Positions 15,499-24,264 of a stretch of 64,000 nucleotides of DNA are shown here, piece after piece. This DNA is from Bisgaardia hudsonensis (GTDB taxonomy: Bacteria > Pseudomonadota > Gammaproteobacteria > Enterobacterales > Pasteurellaceae). Made by a program: the position numbers and the translations under genes. The DNA lies in contig NZ_SLXI01000003.1 of NCBI RefSeq assembly GCF_004345785.1, forward strand, positions 1 through 64,000, in the 5' to 3' direction. The first letter of the stretch is position 1; each line of letters starts with the position of its first letter. The notes below the pieces were generated by a model. It made no database searches and was not told the origin of the DNA. It saw nothing but the letters and a program-made list of their open reading frames with translations.

Positions 15499-17314
15499 TT
15501 TTACCTCCGTAACCTTGGGTAACTCGGTCAACGATAATCGCTAGAATCACAATCGCACCACCTGCTTGTAAACCTTGCCCTACATTTAATGTTTGTATCG
15601 CTTGTAAAATAATTTGCCCTAAACCTGATGCACCAATCATAGAGGCTAATACCACCATAGAAAGAGACATCATAACGGTTTGATTAATTCCTGCCATAAT
15701 TTGTGGTTTTGCTAGCGGTAGAACAATCCAAGCTAACATTTGCCAACGATTGCTCCCAAACGCTTTTCCTGTTTCAATAAGTTCTTTGTCAATTTGTTGA
15801 ATACCTAATACGGTTAAACGAATTAGTGGTACAATCGCATAAATCATACAAGCAAATACAGCTGGGACTTCCCCTATGCCAAATAGCATTAATACAGGTA
15901 TCAAATACACAAAACTAGGCATAGTTTGCATAATATCGAGTAGAGGTAAAATAACACGATAAATTCTTGGGTATTTCGCTAATAAGACACCAATAGGAAT
16001 ACCAATAATGACAGTTAAGCCAATGGAAACGAACATTAATGAAATAGTTTGTATAGCGGCTTGCCATAAACCAAAAGATCCAATTAAAAATAACCCTAAT
16101 GAACCTAACAACGTAAAGCTTAATTGTTTTGTACTATGCCAAATGACCAAACCTACAATACCAATAAATAACCAAGCGGGTACTGTATCAAAAAAATGCG
16201 CCACAGGACTTAAAATATAATATTGTAAATTATGGCTGATTTGACGAAACCAATCGCCGTGTTGTTGAACAAAGCCCTTAAGCCATAAATTAAATTTATT
16301 TTGCAATGACCATTCAGGGAAAAAATTTGATTGTGTTTTTGGATAAAGTTGTTTCTCTAAGCGTTCCGCTACGTCATTACTCACCCATTGTTTCCAACGA
16401 TTTGAATTATTTTGTAAAAAGATTATTGCTTGCTCTTCGCCTGTTCGAATATTCTCTGTCATTTCTAAAATTTGTTGATTTAATTCATTAGACTCAAATT
16501 GTACTTTTTGAAAAAATGAGACTAAATCAGGATATTGCTGAGCAAAATTTTCAGAAATAGCGATAGACAAATGTGAAACTGGAAACCCCGAAACACAAGG
16601 GTTATTAGTTTCAGGTTTTAATAAATCAGTCCAACAATTTGCATCATATTTAGGAAATTCTAATGGGACAAATTTATATTTAGCCATCAAACCTGTTGGT
16701 TGCCAATAATAAAATAATAGCGGTTTCTTTTGTTCGTAATGAGAAGATATTTCACTATCTAAGGCAACCCCTGTTCCAGGATGAACATTATTAAAGGTTT
16801 GTTCTAATTTAAAATTACGTAATAAATTAGTATTAAAAATTTCACAAGTCCAGCCAGTCGGACAATTTAAAAAACGAGATTTCTTTAAATTTTTAGGATC
16901 AGAAAAAAGATGAGAAAAATTACTTAAATCAGAAATAGATTTTAAATTAGGATACTGTTCTTGTAGATAGTCAGGAATATACCAACCTTGTGTAGCACCA
17001 CCTTTTAAAGTATCCCCCACTACCCTTATTTTTCCTTGTGCTAGCCCCTGATCCATTACCTCTGAGCGTCCCATCCAGACTTCACTGATCACTTGAATAT
17101 CATTTTGAATTAACGCATTTTCAAGAGCGACGCCTGTTGCAGAAACTTCTTGAGTGGGATAGCCATAACCTTTTTCAACAATATTTCGTAATACCGCCTC
17201 AGTGAATTGTCCACTTTCCCAAGTTAAACCACCAAATTTTATCGGTTCTTGATCGGCGTATCCCAAGGGGATAAAGCAAAAGAATAGAAGTATATTACTC
17301 AAAAATTTTTTCAT
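15491..17314 (-). CDS. Fused substrate-binding protein and permease of a glycine betaine-type ABC importer
   Basis: This 607-residue protein joins a periplasmic OpuAC/ProX-like binding domain to a ProW-like permease. The signal peptide is at 1-20 and the binding domain at about 22-310 (IKFGGLTWESGQFTEAV at its start). After a linker, the membrane segments run from about 370 to 600, with the conserved permease region GSNRWQMLAWIVLPLAKPQI (the EAA-type loop that contacts the ATPase) and GASGLGQIILQAI. Fusions in this family often have the binding domain last; here it is first. It forms a two-gene operon with the ATPase. Likely ligands are glycine betaine, proline betaine or choline. Confidence 0.88.
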   Translation of the reverse strand: MKKFLSNILLFFCFIPLGYADQEPIKFGGLTWESGQFTEAVLRNIVEKGYGYPTQEVSATGVALENALIQNDIQVISEVWMGRSEVMDQGLAQGKIRVVGDTLKGGATQGWYIPDYLQEQYPNLKSISDLSNFSHLFSDPKNLKKSRFLNCPTGWTCEIFNTNLLRNFKLEQTFNNVHPGTGVALDSEISSHYEQKKPLLFYYWQPTGLMAKYKFVPLEFPKYDANCWTDLLKPETNNPCVSGFPVSHLSIAISENFAQQYPDLVSFFQKVQFESNELNQQILEMTENIRTGEEQAIIFLQNNSNRWKQWVSNDVAERLEKQLYPKTQSNFFPEWSLQNKFNLWLKGFVQQHGDWFRQISHNLQYYILSPVAHFFDTVPAWLFIGIVGLVIWHSTKQLSFTLLGSLGLFLIGSFGLWQAAIQTISLMFVSIGLTVIIGIPIGVLLAKYPRIYRVILPLLDIMQTMPSFVYLIPVLMLFGIGEVPAVFACMIYAIVPLIRLTVLGIQQIDKELIETGKAFGSNRWQMLAWIVLPLAKPQIMAGINQTVMMSLSMVVLASMIGASGLGQIILQAIQTLNVGQGLQAGGAIVILAIIVDRVTQGYGGKSE

Positions 17315-17509
17315 TTATATTTCTCATTTAATTTACTACAACATCAATAGCACAAATAAAGATCTATTTTAATTTATAAAATAAGTATTTCCAAATATAG
17401 CAAAAGAATAATATAGATCAAATTATCATAAAATTTAAAATACCTAAAATGTTATAAATAAAATGGTTTAATTACTTGATATTTGGTTTGTTTTTATTCA
17501 GAATAGGAA

Positions 17510-17538
17510 TTGCATATTGTAGAAATAATATGTAACTA
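17510..17538 (+). promoter_or_regulatory. Possible promoter of the 63-residue protein gene
   Basis: TTGCAT (17510-17515), a 17-bp spacer and TAACTA (17533-17538), 24 bp before the start codon. The spacing is right but the -10 box is imperfect. Confidence 0.35.
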
Positions 17539-17562
17539 TTTATCCATAATGAAGGAGGCTAT

Positions 17563-17754
17563 ATGTCTAAAGATAGTATGTTCGTCAATCAAAGCGAAGA
17601 TCATGAATTAAATTATTTATTAAAAAAATACGGACTTTCTGAAAGTAAAGAGAACCGTAAAAAACTAAAGGATCTATTACCTCCTTATACAAAAACAGAA
17701 GATGCAAACGAGTTAATCAAGAAAAATCTTGCTAACTTTGATGCTAAAAAATAA
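17563..17754 (+). CDS. Small charged protein of unknown function (63 residues)
   Basis: The protein is lysine- and glutamate-rich, without signal peptide or membrane segment, and predicted soluble and helical (NYLLKKYGLSESKENRKKL). It has a strong ribosome binding site (GAAGGAGG) and its own terminator just downstream, so it is very probably a real single-gene transcript. No family was recognised. It stands alone between the divergent transporter operon and a MarR gene, and neither neighbour suggests a job for it. Confidence 0.8.
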   Translation: MSKDSMFVNQSEDHELNYLLKKYGLSESKENRKKLKDLLPPYTKTEDANELIKKNLANFDAKK

Positions 17755-17777
17755 GCATATTAAAATAAATAATTAAA

Positions 17778-17806
17778 AAGCCTTGTTTAACAAGGCTTGT
17801 TGTTTT
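17778..17806 (+). terminator. Terminator of the 63-residue protein gene
   Basis: AAGCCTTG / CAAGGCTT, an 8-bp stem with a 5-nt TTTAA loop, followed by GTTGTTTT. It lies 24 bp after the stop codon. Confidence 0.8.
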
Positions 17807-18019
17807 CCGTATCCAATATCAGCTAACTATAACACTTCACTATATATTTTCCTAAGCGTAGCTCACGCAGTATAAAAAGTTCTTATACGAAAGATAAAGC
17901 TAAAATGTGATTAATAAATAGAAAATATCTTTTTCCATAATCCTTGACTTTAATATAATTAAAACACATAATAATTAACAAGGTTAATTATTTACCAAAG
18001 TAACTAAATAAAGGTTTCT

Positions 18020-18454
18020 ATGGATAATTCAGAATTATATAAAAATTTATGTGATTTTAGAGAAAAAACATACCGCATATTTTTAAAGAAAAAAGAACAG
18101 GCTAATTCAAAAATAACCGAAATAAGTGCCTATGATGAATATTATTTAAAAATAATCGCTAAATTAGAAAAATCAAACTTAGCCCATTTTTCAGATAGTG
18201 CAAAGATTTCTAGACCTGCAGGAACTAAAATTATTAAAAAATTTATAGAAAAAGGCTATGTAACTAAAACACTTAATGAAAATGATAACAGGGAATATCT
18301 GATTGAGCTTTCTGATTGTGCTAAAGAATATGTCAAAGAAAGTGCGGTATTATTTTCTAACATTTTAGATGAAAAGTTTTCAGTTTTAACCAAACAAGAA
18401 ACCGAAGAATTGGGAAAAATAATGCAAAAATTAATTAATGAAAATAAATGGTAA
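18020..18454 (+). CDS. MarR-family transcriptional regulator
   Basis: A 144-residue winged-helix repressor. The recognition region is FSDSAKISRPAGTKIIKKFIEKGYVTK (helix-turn-helix, about 58-86), followed by the wing NENDNREYLIELS, where NRE replaces the usual DRR-type turn. N- and C-terminal helices would form the dimer. An AAAGG-like site (TAAAGG) precedes the ATG. It is followed in the same direction, 111 bp later, by a nitroreductase gene, a common pairing in which the MarR protein senses phenolic or electrophilic compounds and controls the reductase. The specific signal is unknown. It carries one uptake sequence (18340-18348). Confidence 0.88.
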   Translation: MDNSELYKNLCDFREKTYRIFLKKKEQANSKITEISAYDEYYLKIIAKLEKSNLAHFSDSAKISRPAGTKIIKKFIEKGYVTKTLNENDNREYLIELSDCAKEYVKESAVLFSNILDEKFSVLTKQETEELGKIMQKLINENKW

Positions 18455-18565
18455 GAAATATTACTGTTAGATATACAGACGTTCATTATCAAATGCCTAT
18501 TTTCTTATTTATAGATATAAAACAATCCAATTTAAACAAAAATAAATTTTTCTTAAGGAGAAAAA

Positions 18566-19192
18566 ATGAAAAACAATGATTTCCAAGACATCGTATTTAA
18601 CCGAACATCAATTAAAGTATTTGATGAAAATGTAAAAATAGAACGTAAAGAAATGCTGGAAATGATCAATGAAGCAGTAAAAGCCCCCTCTTCTGTTAAT
18701 ATTCAGCCATGGCGATTTGTGGTTGTGGATACGCCAGAAGGTAAAGATATATTAAGACCATTAGTTAAATTTAATACAAGACAAAACGATACATCAGCTG
18801 CAATGATCGTGCTCTTCGGTGATATGAAATGCCACGAAAAAGCGGAAGAAATATATTCTAGAATGGTAAATAAAGGACTTATGCCACAAGAAGTTAAAGA
18901 GCAACTAATGGCAATGTTTATACCAGAATATGAAAATGCCCCTAAAAATATTATGAATGATCTAGTTCTAATTGATTCAAGCCTTGCAGCAATGCAATTT
19001 ATGCTTGTTGCCAGAGCTCATGGTTATGATACTAATGCGATTGGCGGTTTTGAAAAAGATAAAATTGCTAATGCGTTAGGTATAGATAAAGAAAGATATG
19101 TCCCAGTTATGATTATCGCCATAGGTAAAGCTAACTATCAATCACATGGTAGTATTCGATTAGATGCTGAAGAGATAACGACATTTAAGTAA
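18566..19192 (+). CDS. Nitroreductase-family FMN-dependent oxidoreductase
   Basis: This 208-residue homodimeric flavoenzyme is expected to reduce nitro- or quinone-type substrates with NAD(P)H. The N-terminal FNRTSIKVFDENVKI and APSSVNIQPWRFVVV (about 40-56) are FMN-binding segments, and GYDTNAIGGFEKDKIANALGI (about 153-173) is the second conserved block. It resembles the YdfN/MhqN group. An AAGGAGAA ribosome binding site is clear. It probably follows the MarR gene under its control. The physiological substrate is not known. Confidence 0.9.
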   Translation: MKNNDFQDIVFNRTSIKVFDENVKIERKEMLEMINEAVKAPSSVNIQPWRFVVVDTPEGKDILRPLVKFNTRQNDTSAAMIVLFGDMKCHEKAEEIYSRMVNKGLMPQEVKEQLMAMFIPEYENAPKNIMNDLVLIDSSLAAMQFMLVARAHGYDTNAIGGFEKDKIANALGIDKERYVPVMIIAIGKANYQSHGSIRLDAEEITTFK

Positions 19193-19640
19193 AAGCATTT
19201 AATATCAAATAAAAATTTCTATCTAATTTTTACTTGATCGATAGACTACTACTTTAGGGAATGATATTGACTAAATTCATTCCCTTTACTCTAAAACTAA
19301 ATATAAAACTATTTTATGAACTACCCCACCTTAACTACATAATAGTTCTCATATTTTATTCCATAAAAATACACAAATATTCATAAATTACGAATACTTT
19401 CTTTATATTAATACTTAAAATTAAATCACATTAACTGTTTAAATTATAACATTTAAAAATTGTTATTTTTATTACATTTTTATAAAAAGCTATAAAAAGT
19501 AACATATCTATAAATATATATCATAATAAATCAATAACACATTATTTAATAAAAATATTATTAGCATTTACTGAGAATGTTACTAAATTTTCTAATTAAA
19601 AGTATTTCATCATTTTATCTTATAATGAAAAAATATTCAC
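19193..19640. other. AT-rich spacer between the nitroreductase gene and the deoK-like operon
   Basis: About 450 bp without a convincing gene. It contains one hairpin, AGGGAATGA (19256-19264) / TCATTCCCT (19277-19285), with only a weak T tail, possibly a terminator for the nitroreductase gene. The remainder is very A/T-rich with no recognised RNA gene or operator. Confidence 0.5.
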
Positions 19641-19662
19641 AATATGTGATCGCTGTCACTTT
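19641..19662 (+). promoter_or_regulatory. CRP (cAMP receptor protein) binding site
   Basis: TGTGA (19645-19649), 6 bp, TCACT (19656-19660): nine of the ten core positions of the TGTGA-N6-TCACA consensus. The centre lies 41.5 bp before the transcription start predicted from the -10 box at 19682-19687, which is the exact class II activator geometry. Confidence 0.78.
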
Positions 19663-19681
19663 ATTAACAACTTATTTTATA

Positions 19682-19687
19682 TATACT
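19682..19687 (+). promoter_or_regulatory. -10 element of the deoK-like operon promoter
   Basis: TATACT at 19682-19687 implies initiation near 19694. No good -35 is needed because the CRP site occupies that position. A leader of about 50 nt follows, then an AAGGAG ribosome binding site. Confidence 0.6.
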
Positions 19688-19744
19688 GATAAATATAAAA
19701 TTTGTTACCATTTTAACAATAATTAATATTTAAGGAGAATAGTT

Positions 19745-20668
19745 ATGGATATTGCGGTTATCGGTTCAAATATGGTTGATTTAATTACTTATATTAATGA
19801 TATGCCAAAACCAGGTGAAACTATTGAAGCACCAGATTTTAAATTAGGTTGTGGAGGTAAAGGAGCCAATCAAGCTGTTGCAGCAGCAAAGCTTGGTGCT
19901 AAAGTAATGATGTTAACCAAAGTTGGAAGTGATGTTTTTGCTGAAAATACAATAAGAAACCTACAACAATACGGCATAGATACAAATTATGTACAAAAAG
20001 TAGATGGAGTTTCCAGTGGTGTCGCACCTATTTTTGTCGATAAATCATCGCAAAATCGAATTTTGATTATAAAAGGTGCAAATGAACATTTAAAACCAAT
20101 AGATATTGATAATGCGGAAAATGCACTCAAACAATGTAAATTAATTATCCTTCAATTAGAGATACCTTTAGAAACTGTGTATTACGCCATTGATTTTGGA
20201 AATAAGCACAATATTCCTGTAATCCTCAACCCAGCACCAGCAAGTAAAGATCTAGACATTAACTATGCTTGTAAATGTGATTTCTTTATGCCGAATGAAA
20301 CTGAGTTAGAAATACTCACAGGCTTACCAGTACAGACCATAGAACAAATTCAAACTGCCGCAAGTACTTTAATAGAGAAAGGATTAAAGAACGTTATTGT
20401 TACACTTGGAGCAAGAGGTTCTATATGGCTAAGAGGTAACGAAATAACATTTATAGAACCTCATAAAGTCAATGCTATTGATACTAGTGGTGCAGGCGAT
20501 GCATTCATTGGTTGCTTTGCTCATTATTATATATCAACTAATGATGTAATCCATTCCATGAAAATGGCGTCCTTATTTGCTGCATATAGCGTTACGGGAC
20601 AAGGAACACAAATTTCTTATCCAACAAAAGATCAATTTGATAATTATAAACTTTCAGTTAATAAATAA
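19745..20668 (+). CDS. deoK: PfkB-family sugar kinase, probable deoxyribokinase/ribokinase
   Basis: This 307-residue kinase is predicted to phosphorylate a pentose at C5, most likely 2-deoxy-D-ribose. Sugar-binding GGKGANQAVAAAKLG is near residue 38. The PfkB signature DTSGAGDAFIGCF (about 254-266) contains the catalytic aspartate. The operon order kinase, FucP-like permease, DUF4432 protein matches deoK-deoP-deoX of Salmonella, and the lengths agree. The Salmonella regulator gene deoQ and a dedicated aldolase gene are absent nearby. Ribose cannot be excluded as substrate from sequence alone. Confidence 0.82.
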   Translation: MDIAVIGSNMVDLITYINDMPKPGETIEAPDFKLGCGGKGANQAVAAAKLGAKVMMLTKVGSDVFAENTIRNLQQYGIDTNYVQKVDGVSSGVAPIFVDKSSQNRILIIKGANEHLKPIDIDNAENALKQCKLIILQLEIPLETVYYAIDFGNKHNIPVILNPAPASKDLDINYACKCDFFMPNETELEILTGLPVQTIEQIQTAASTLIEKGLKNVIVTLGARGSIWLRGNEITFIEPHKVNAIDTSGAGDAFIGCFAHYYISTNDVIHSMKMASLFAAYSVTGQGTQISYPTKDQFDNYKLSVNK

Positions 20669-20680
20669 GGAGTTACACTA

Positions 20681-21967
20681 ATGAAAAATATACAACAAAT
20701 GCCTGATGGCTATTTAAATAAAACACCAATATTTCAATTTATTTTACTATCTTGCTTGTTTCCGTTATGGGGAGCTGCCGCAAGCTTAAATGATATTTTA
20801 ATTACTCAATTCAAAAGTGTATTTACATTAAGTGATTTTGCCAGTGCATTAGTTCAAAGTGCTTTCTATGGTGGATACTTCCTAATTGCGATTCCCGCCT
20901 CGTTAGTAATTAAAAAAACAAGCTATAAAATTGCCATTTTAATTGGTCTTACTTTGTATATTGTAGGTTGTTCAATGTTCTATCCAGCTTCTCATATGGC
21001 TACTTATACAATGTTTTTAGCGGCTATTTTTTCTATTGCAATTGGATTAAGTTTCTTAGAAACCGCAGCAAACACTTATAGCTCAATGATTGGGCATAAA
21101 GATTATGCTACATTGAGATTAAATATAAGCCAAACATTCTATCCTATTGGTGCTATTGCAGGTATTTTATTAGGAAAATATCTTATCTTCCAAGAAGGAG
21201 CAAGCTTAGGTGAACAAATGGTTGGAATGACACCAGAACAAATGCATGAATTTAAATTATCAATGCTAGAACATACATTACAACCTTATAAATATCTTAT
21301 CTTCGTTTTAGTTGCTGTAACAGTTCTCTTCCTAATTACTCAATTTCCAAAATGTAAAGCGGTATCCTCTGAGCAACATAAAGAAGTTCACTTTATGGAT
21401 ACATTAAAATATCTTGCAAAAAATAAAGACTTTAAAAAAGGAATCGTAGCACAATTTTTATATGTTGGTATGCAAGTTGCAGTTTGGTCATTTACCATAA
21501 GATTAGCTTTAAACCTTAGTGATATGAATGAACGAGATGCTTCTAATTTTATGATTTATAGCTTTATTGGTTTCTTTGTTGGTAAATTTATTGCTAATTT
21601 CTTAATGACTAAATTCAAATCCGATGCAGTGCTAATGTGGTATTCCGTAATTGGTGTAATAACACTAGGCTATACCGCTTTTGTTCATGATTTTTCTGCT
21701 GTCTATGCAGCCATCTTCGCAAGTGTTTTATTTGGACCTTGTTGGGCAACAATATATGCTTCAGTATTAGGCACAGTAGAACAACAACATAGAGAAGTTG
21801 CTGGTGCGGTTGTTGTTATGTCAATTATTGGAGCAGCAGTTGTACCAGCTATTCATGGATACGTTTCTGATTCTTTAGGATCATTGCAAATTGCCTTTAT
21901 TGTTCCACTTTTATGCTTTGCCTATGTAGGATACTACTTCTTCGGTAAATTAAAAAATAATGCATAG
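20681..21967 (+). CDS. deoP: Major facilitator sugar:H+ symporter, FucP-like (probable deoxyribose permease)
   Basis: A 428-residue inner-membrane protein with about 12 membrane segments, in the fucose:H+ symporter (FHS) family. Typical features are the N-terminal FILLSCLFPLWGAAASLNDILITQFK, the motif QSAFYGGYFLIAIPASLVIKK, and SFLETAANTYSSMIG, where FucP-type carriers place substrate-binding residues. It starts 12 bp after the kinase gene with GGAG upstream. By synteny with Salmonella DeoP it would import deoxyribose; other pentoses or hexoses are possible. Confidence 0.85.
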   Translation: MKNIQQMPDGYLNKTPIFQFILLSCLFPLWGAAASLNDILITQFKSVFTLSDFASALVQSAFYGGYFLIAIPASLVIKKTSYKIAILIGLTLYIVGCSMFYPASHMATYTMFLAAIFSIAIGLSFLETAANTYSSMIGHKDYATLRLNISQTFYPIGAIAGILLGKYLIFQEGASLGEQMVGMTPEQMHEFKLSMLEHTLQPYKYLIFVLVAVTVLFLITQFPKCKAVSSEQHKEVHFMDTLKYLAKNKDFKKGIVAQFLYVGMQVAVWSFTIRLALNLSDMNERDASNFMIYSFIGFFVGKFIANFLMTKFKSDAVLMWYSVIGVITLGYTAFVHDFSAVYAAIFASVLFGPCWATIYASVLGTVEQQHREVAGAVVVMSIIGAAVVPAIHGYVSDSLGSLQIAFIVPLLCFAYVGYYFFGKLKNNA

Positions 21968-21978
21968 AGGAAATATTT

Positions 21979-22992
21979 ATGAAAACGACAATATCTCTGA
22001 CTAAAAATCAATTTAGCCAAAAAGAAAATACCATATTGGAAAATGATGAATTTCAAGTTGTAAGTTTTAAATATTCTTCGGGAATAGAAGCCCTTAGAGT
22101 AAGTAATAGCAAAGGATTTATTGTTGTACTTCCATTCTATGGTCAAATTATTTGGGACGCCGTATTTGAAGGGCATAACCTAAAAATGAAAAATATGTTT
22201 AACGAACCTAAAGTAGGAACATCAATTATTGATACTTATGGTTGTTTTGCTTTTCATTCTGGCATAATCCGTAATGGTTGCCCAAGCCCTGAAGATGATC
22301 ACCCATTACACGGGGAAATGCCTTGTGCATTAATGGATTCAGCCTGGTTAGTATTAGAAAAAAATTCTATTAGTGTTTCTGGTTCATTTGAATATGTAAA
22401 AGGCTTTGGTGATCATTACTTAGCCAAACCAGAAGTTACCTTAAAAAGTGGTAGTAGCCTTTTTGATATAAAAATGCAAGTAACGAACCTAGCTAATGTT
22501 GAAATGCCACTACAATATATGTGCCATATGAATTATTGCTATGAACACGGTGCATCATTTAGTCAAAATATACCAAATGAAGTAATTTCATTAAGACAAT
22601 CCATACCTGCACACGTTAAACCTACGCCAAAATGGCTGGATTTTAATGATAAAATTAAACAAGGAAACTATACTTTAGAATCATTAAATGATGATGAAAT
22701 GTATGATCCTGAAATTGTATTCTTTATGGATAATTTACAACAATATCAAGAATCTTTAGAATTTAAAATGCACTCACCTAAAGGTCATTCTTATATTACT
22801 AAATTCTCATCTAAGGAACTCAATTTTGCAACAAGATGGATATTGTTTAATTCAGATCAGCAAGTAGGTGCTTTTGTTCTTCCTGCAACTTGCAGACCTG
22901 AAGGCTTCTTAGCCGCAAAAAATTCAGGTTCATTAATTATGTTAGCACCAAAAGAAACAAGATCATTTACTGTAACAACAGGAATAGAATAA
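21979..22992 (+). CDS. deoX: DUF4432 aldose-1-epimerase-like protein (DeoX-like)
   Basis: A 337-residue soluble protein of the galactose-mutarotase superfamily (DUF4432). Supporting blocks are GFIVVLPFYGQIIWDAVFEGHNLKM, HPLHGEMPC (about 110-118) and PLQYMCHMNYCYEHG, with histidines where mutarotases keep their catalytic pair. It is the third gene of the operon, 11 bp after the permease, and ends before a strong terminator. In Salmonella the equivalent gene deoX has this size and position. An epimerase/mutarotase role on the imported sugar is inference. Confidence 0.8.
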   Translation: MKTTISLTKNQFSQKENTILENDEFQVVSFKYSSGIEALRVSNSKGFIVVLPFYGQIIWDAVFEGHNLKMKNMFNEPKVGTSIIDTYGCFAFHSGIIRNGCPSPEDDHPLHGEMPCALMDSAWLVLEKNSISVSGSFEYVKGFGDHYLAKPEVTLKSGSSLFDIKMQVTNLANVEMPLQYMCHMNYCYEHGASFSQNIPNEVISLRQSIPAHVKPTPKWLDFNDKIKQGNYTLESLNDDEMYDPEIVFFMDNLQQYQESLEFKMHSPKGHSYITKFSSKELNFATRWILFNSDQQVGAFVLPATCRPEGFLAAKNSGSLIMLAPKETRSFTVTTGIE

Positions 22993-23027
22993 ACAATAAA
23001 AGCATTTTAAATGCCATATAAGATCAT

Positions 23028-23057
23028 AAAGAGCTGATTATCTCAGCTCTTTATTTT
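23028..23057 (+). terminator. Terminator of the deoK-deoP-deoX-like operon
   Basis: AAAGAGCTGA (23028-23037) / TCAGCTCTTT (23043-23052), a perfect 10-bp stem with a 5-nt loop, followed by ATTTTT. Confidence 0.9.
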
Positions 23058-23107
23058 TAATATCTTCAACTAAATGATAGTTAAATATTCAATAAACACT
23101 AGATAAA

Positions 23108-24133
23108 CTAACGCCTAATCACCGAGTCAATCCATTGTCTAACATCAGCAATACGAGTGAAAATACTAATATCACCATAGTCACCATCAATAAAATCAAG
23201 ATAAGGATCGGCAGCCCCCCCAGAAAGTATTCCAGCCACCACCCATTGACCATTTTTCTTAACAAACAACGCACCACCGCTATCACCCTCTACTGTGGTA
23301 CCTTCAAGAGGTAGTGCTTCAGATTGACTAGTGCCTGTACCTAATAATTGCTCATCTTCACCAATAAAATCATCACCTAAACTGTTGTGAGTCTGATCAG
23401 GGCTATCAAAATCAAAAGCGAGTAAGCCACCTGAATATGTTTTTCCGTCTTCTTCTGTGATAATACCAGATACACGTCTATCTAAAATATTATTTATCAA
23501 ATGCAGTTTACTATAACTATCTTCATCTTGATTCTTTGTCATAGAATAATCACCAAAACCAGCAAACCATACAGGCTTACCAAGAGGCTCAAGATCATTA
23601 TGGTTGATAACTTTTACAGGCTTGATATTTGTAATTGGCGCAGACAAATGAACCAACGCGACATCATTACCTAGAGTAAAACCATCACCTTGAGTTATCC
23701 AAGTCGGATGTAATACAATCTTATCTACTGTATATTCTGCCTCTGGTTCATTAGGATTTTTACCAACTCTAACGATTACCCTATCGGGATTAACTGGGGC
23801 ACTCTGCTCTTCTGCAACATAAAAATTATGAGCAGCGGTTAATATCCATTCAGAATTAATTAAAATACCTGATGCAATAACTTCTTCATCCTCTGACTTA
23901 CCATCTACTGAATAAGCAAATTGGATCACTGGCGATAAATCTGGAATATCCAACTGTTTTTTATTTAAAGTAGCTTGCTCGTACTTAGCTAAAGGAACAT
24001 CATGACGAATGCCAAATGCAACACCTTGTCGAGTTACATCAGCACAACTTATTAGAAAAAAGCCCAATAATAGCGTTGAAATTAAATTCATTAAATAAAT
24101 TGTACGTTTTGATTGATTATTAAAATTATTCAT
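23108..24133 (-). CDS. Lipoprotein trypsin-like (S1) serine protease
   Basis: A 341-residue secreted lipoprotein with a complete chymotrypsin-fold triad: His102 in LTAAHNF, Asp157 in LGNDVALV and Ser285 in EGDSGGALF. The lipobox LISC ends at Cys30, and Ala at +2 suggests outer-membrane placement. An ATG at residue 15 would give a shorter, equally valid signal peptide; neither start has a strong ribosome binding site. There is no PDZ domain, so it is not a DegP/DegS protease. It is a single gene between the deoX terminator and uvrC. Its substrate is unknown; a role at the cell surface is inference. Confidence 0.88.
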   Translation of the reverse strand: MNNFNNQSKRTIYLMNLISTLLLGFFLISCADVTRQGVAFGIRHDVPLAKYEQATLNKKQLDIPDLSPVIQFAYSVDGKSEDEEVIASGILINSEWILTAAHNFYVAEEQSAPVNPDRVIVRVGKNPNEPEAEYTVDKIVLHPTWITQGDGFTLGNDVALVHLSAPITNIKPVKVINHNDLEPLGKPVWFAGFGDYSMTKNQDEDSYSKLHLINNILDRRVSGIITEEDGKTYSGGLLAFDFDSPDQTHNSLGDDFIGEDEQLLGTGTSQSEALPLEGTTVEGDSGGALFVKKNGQWVVAGILSGGAADPYLDFIDGDYGDISIFTRIADVRQWIDSVIRR

Positions 24134-24264
24134 ATAGAGAGCATTATCCTATTTATAATATTATAGTTATTAAAAGTTTTTAACTGTTCTCAGGGCATTG
24201 TATCATGTATGTAGAGCTATATTATATAACGAGAAAGGAAATATATTATTAAATAGAGCCCAAC

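Noticed and set aside
17807-18019. Short palindromic stretch near 17855-17885 in the spacer before the MarR gene
   Set aside because: The arms are too imperfect to call an operator or a terminator. A MarR operator may exist here but cannot be singled out by eye.
19625-19726. A 33-codon frame beginning MKKYSQYVIAVTLL
   Set aside because: It overlaps the CRP site and -10 element of the deoK-like promoter, has no ribosome binding site and would start before the inferred transcription start. Chance is more likely.
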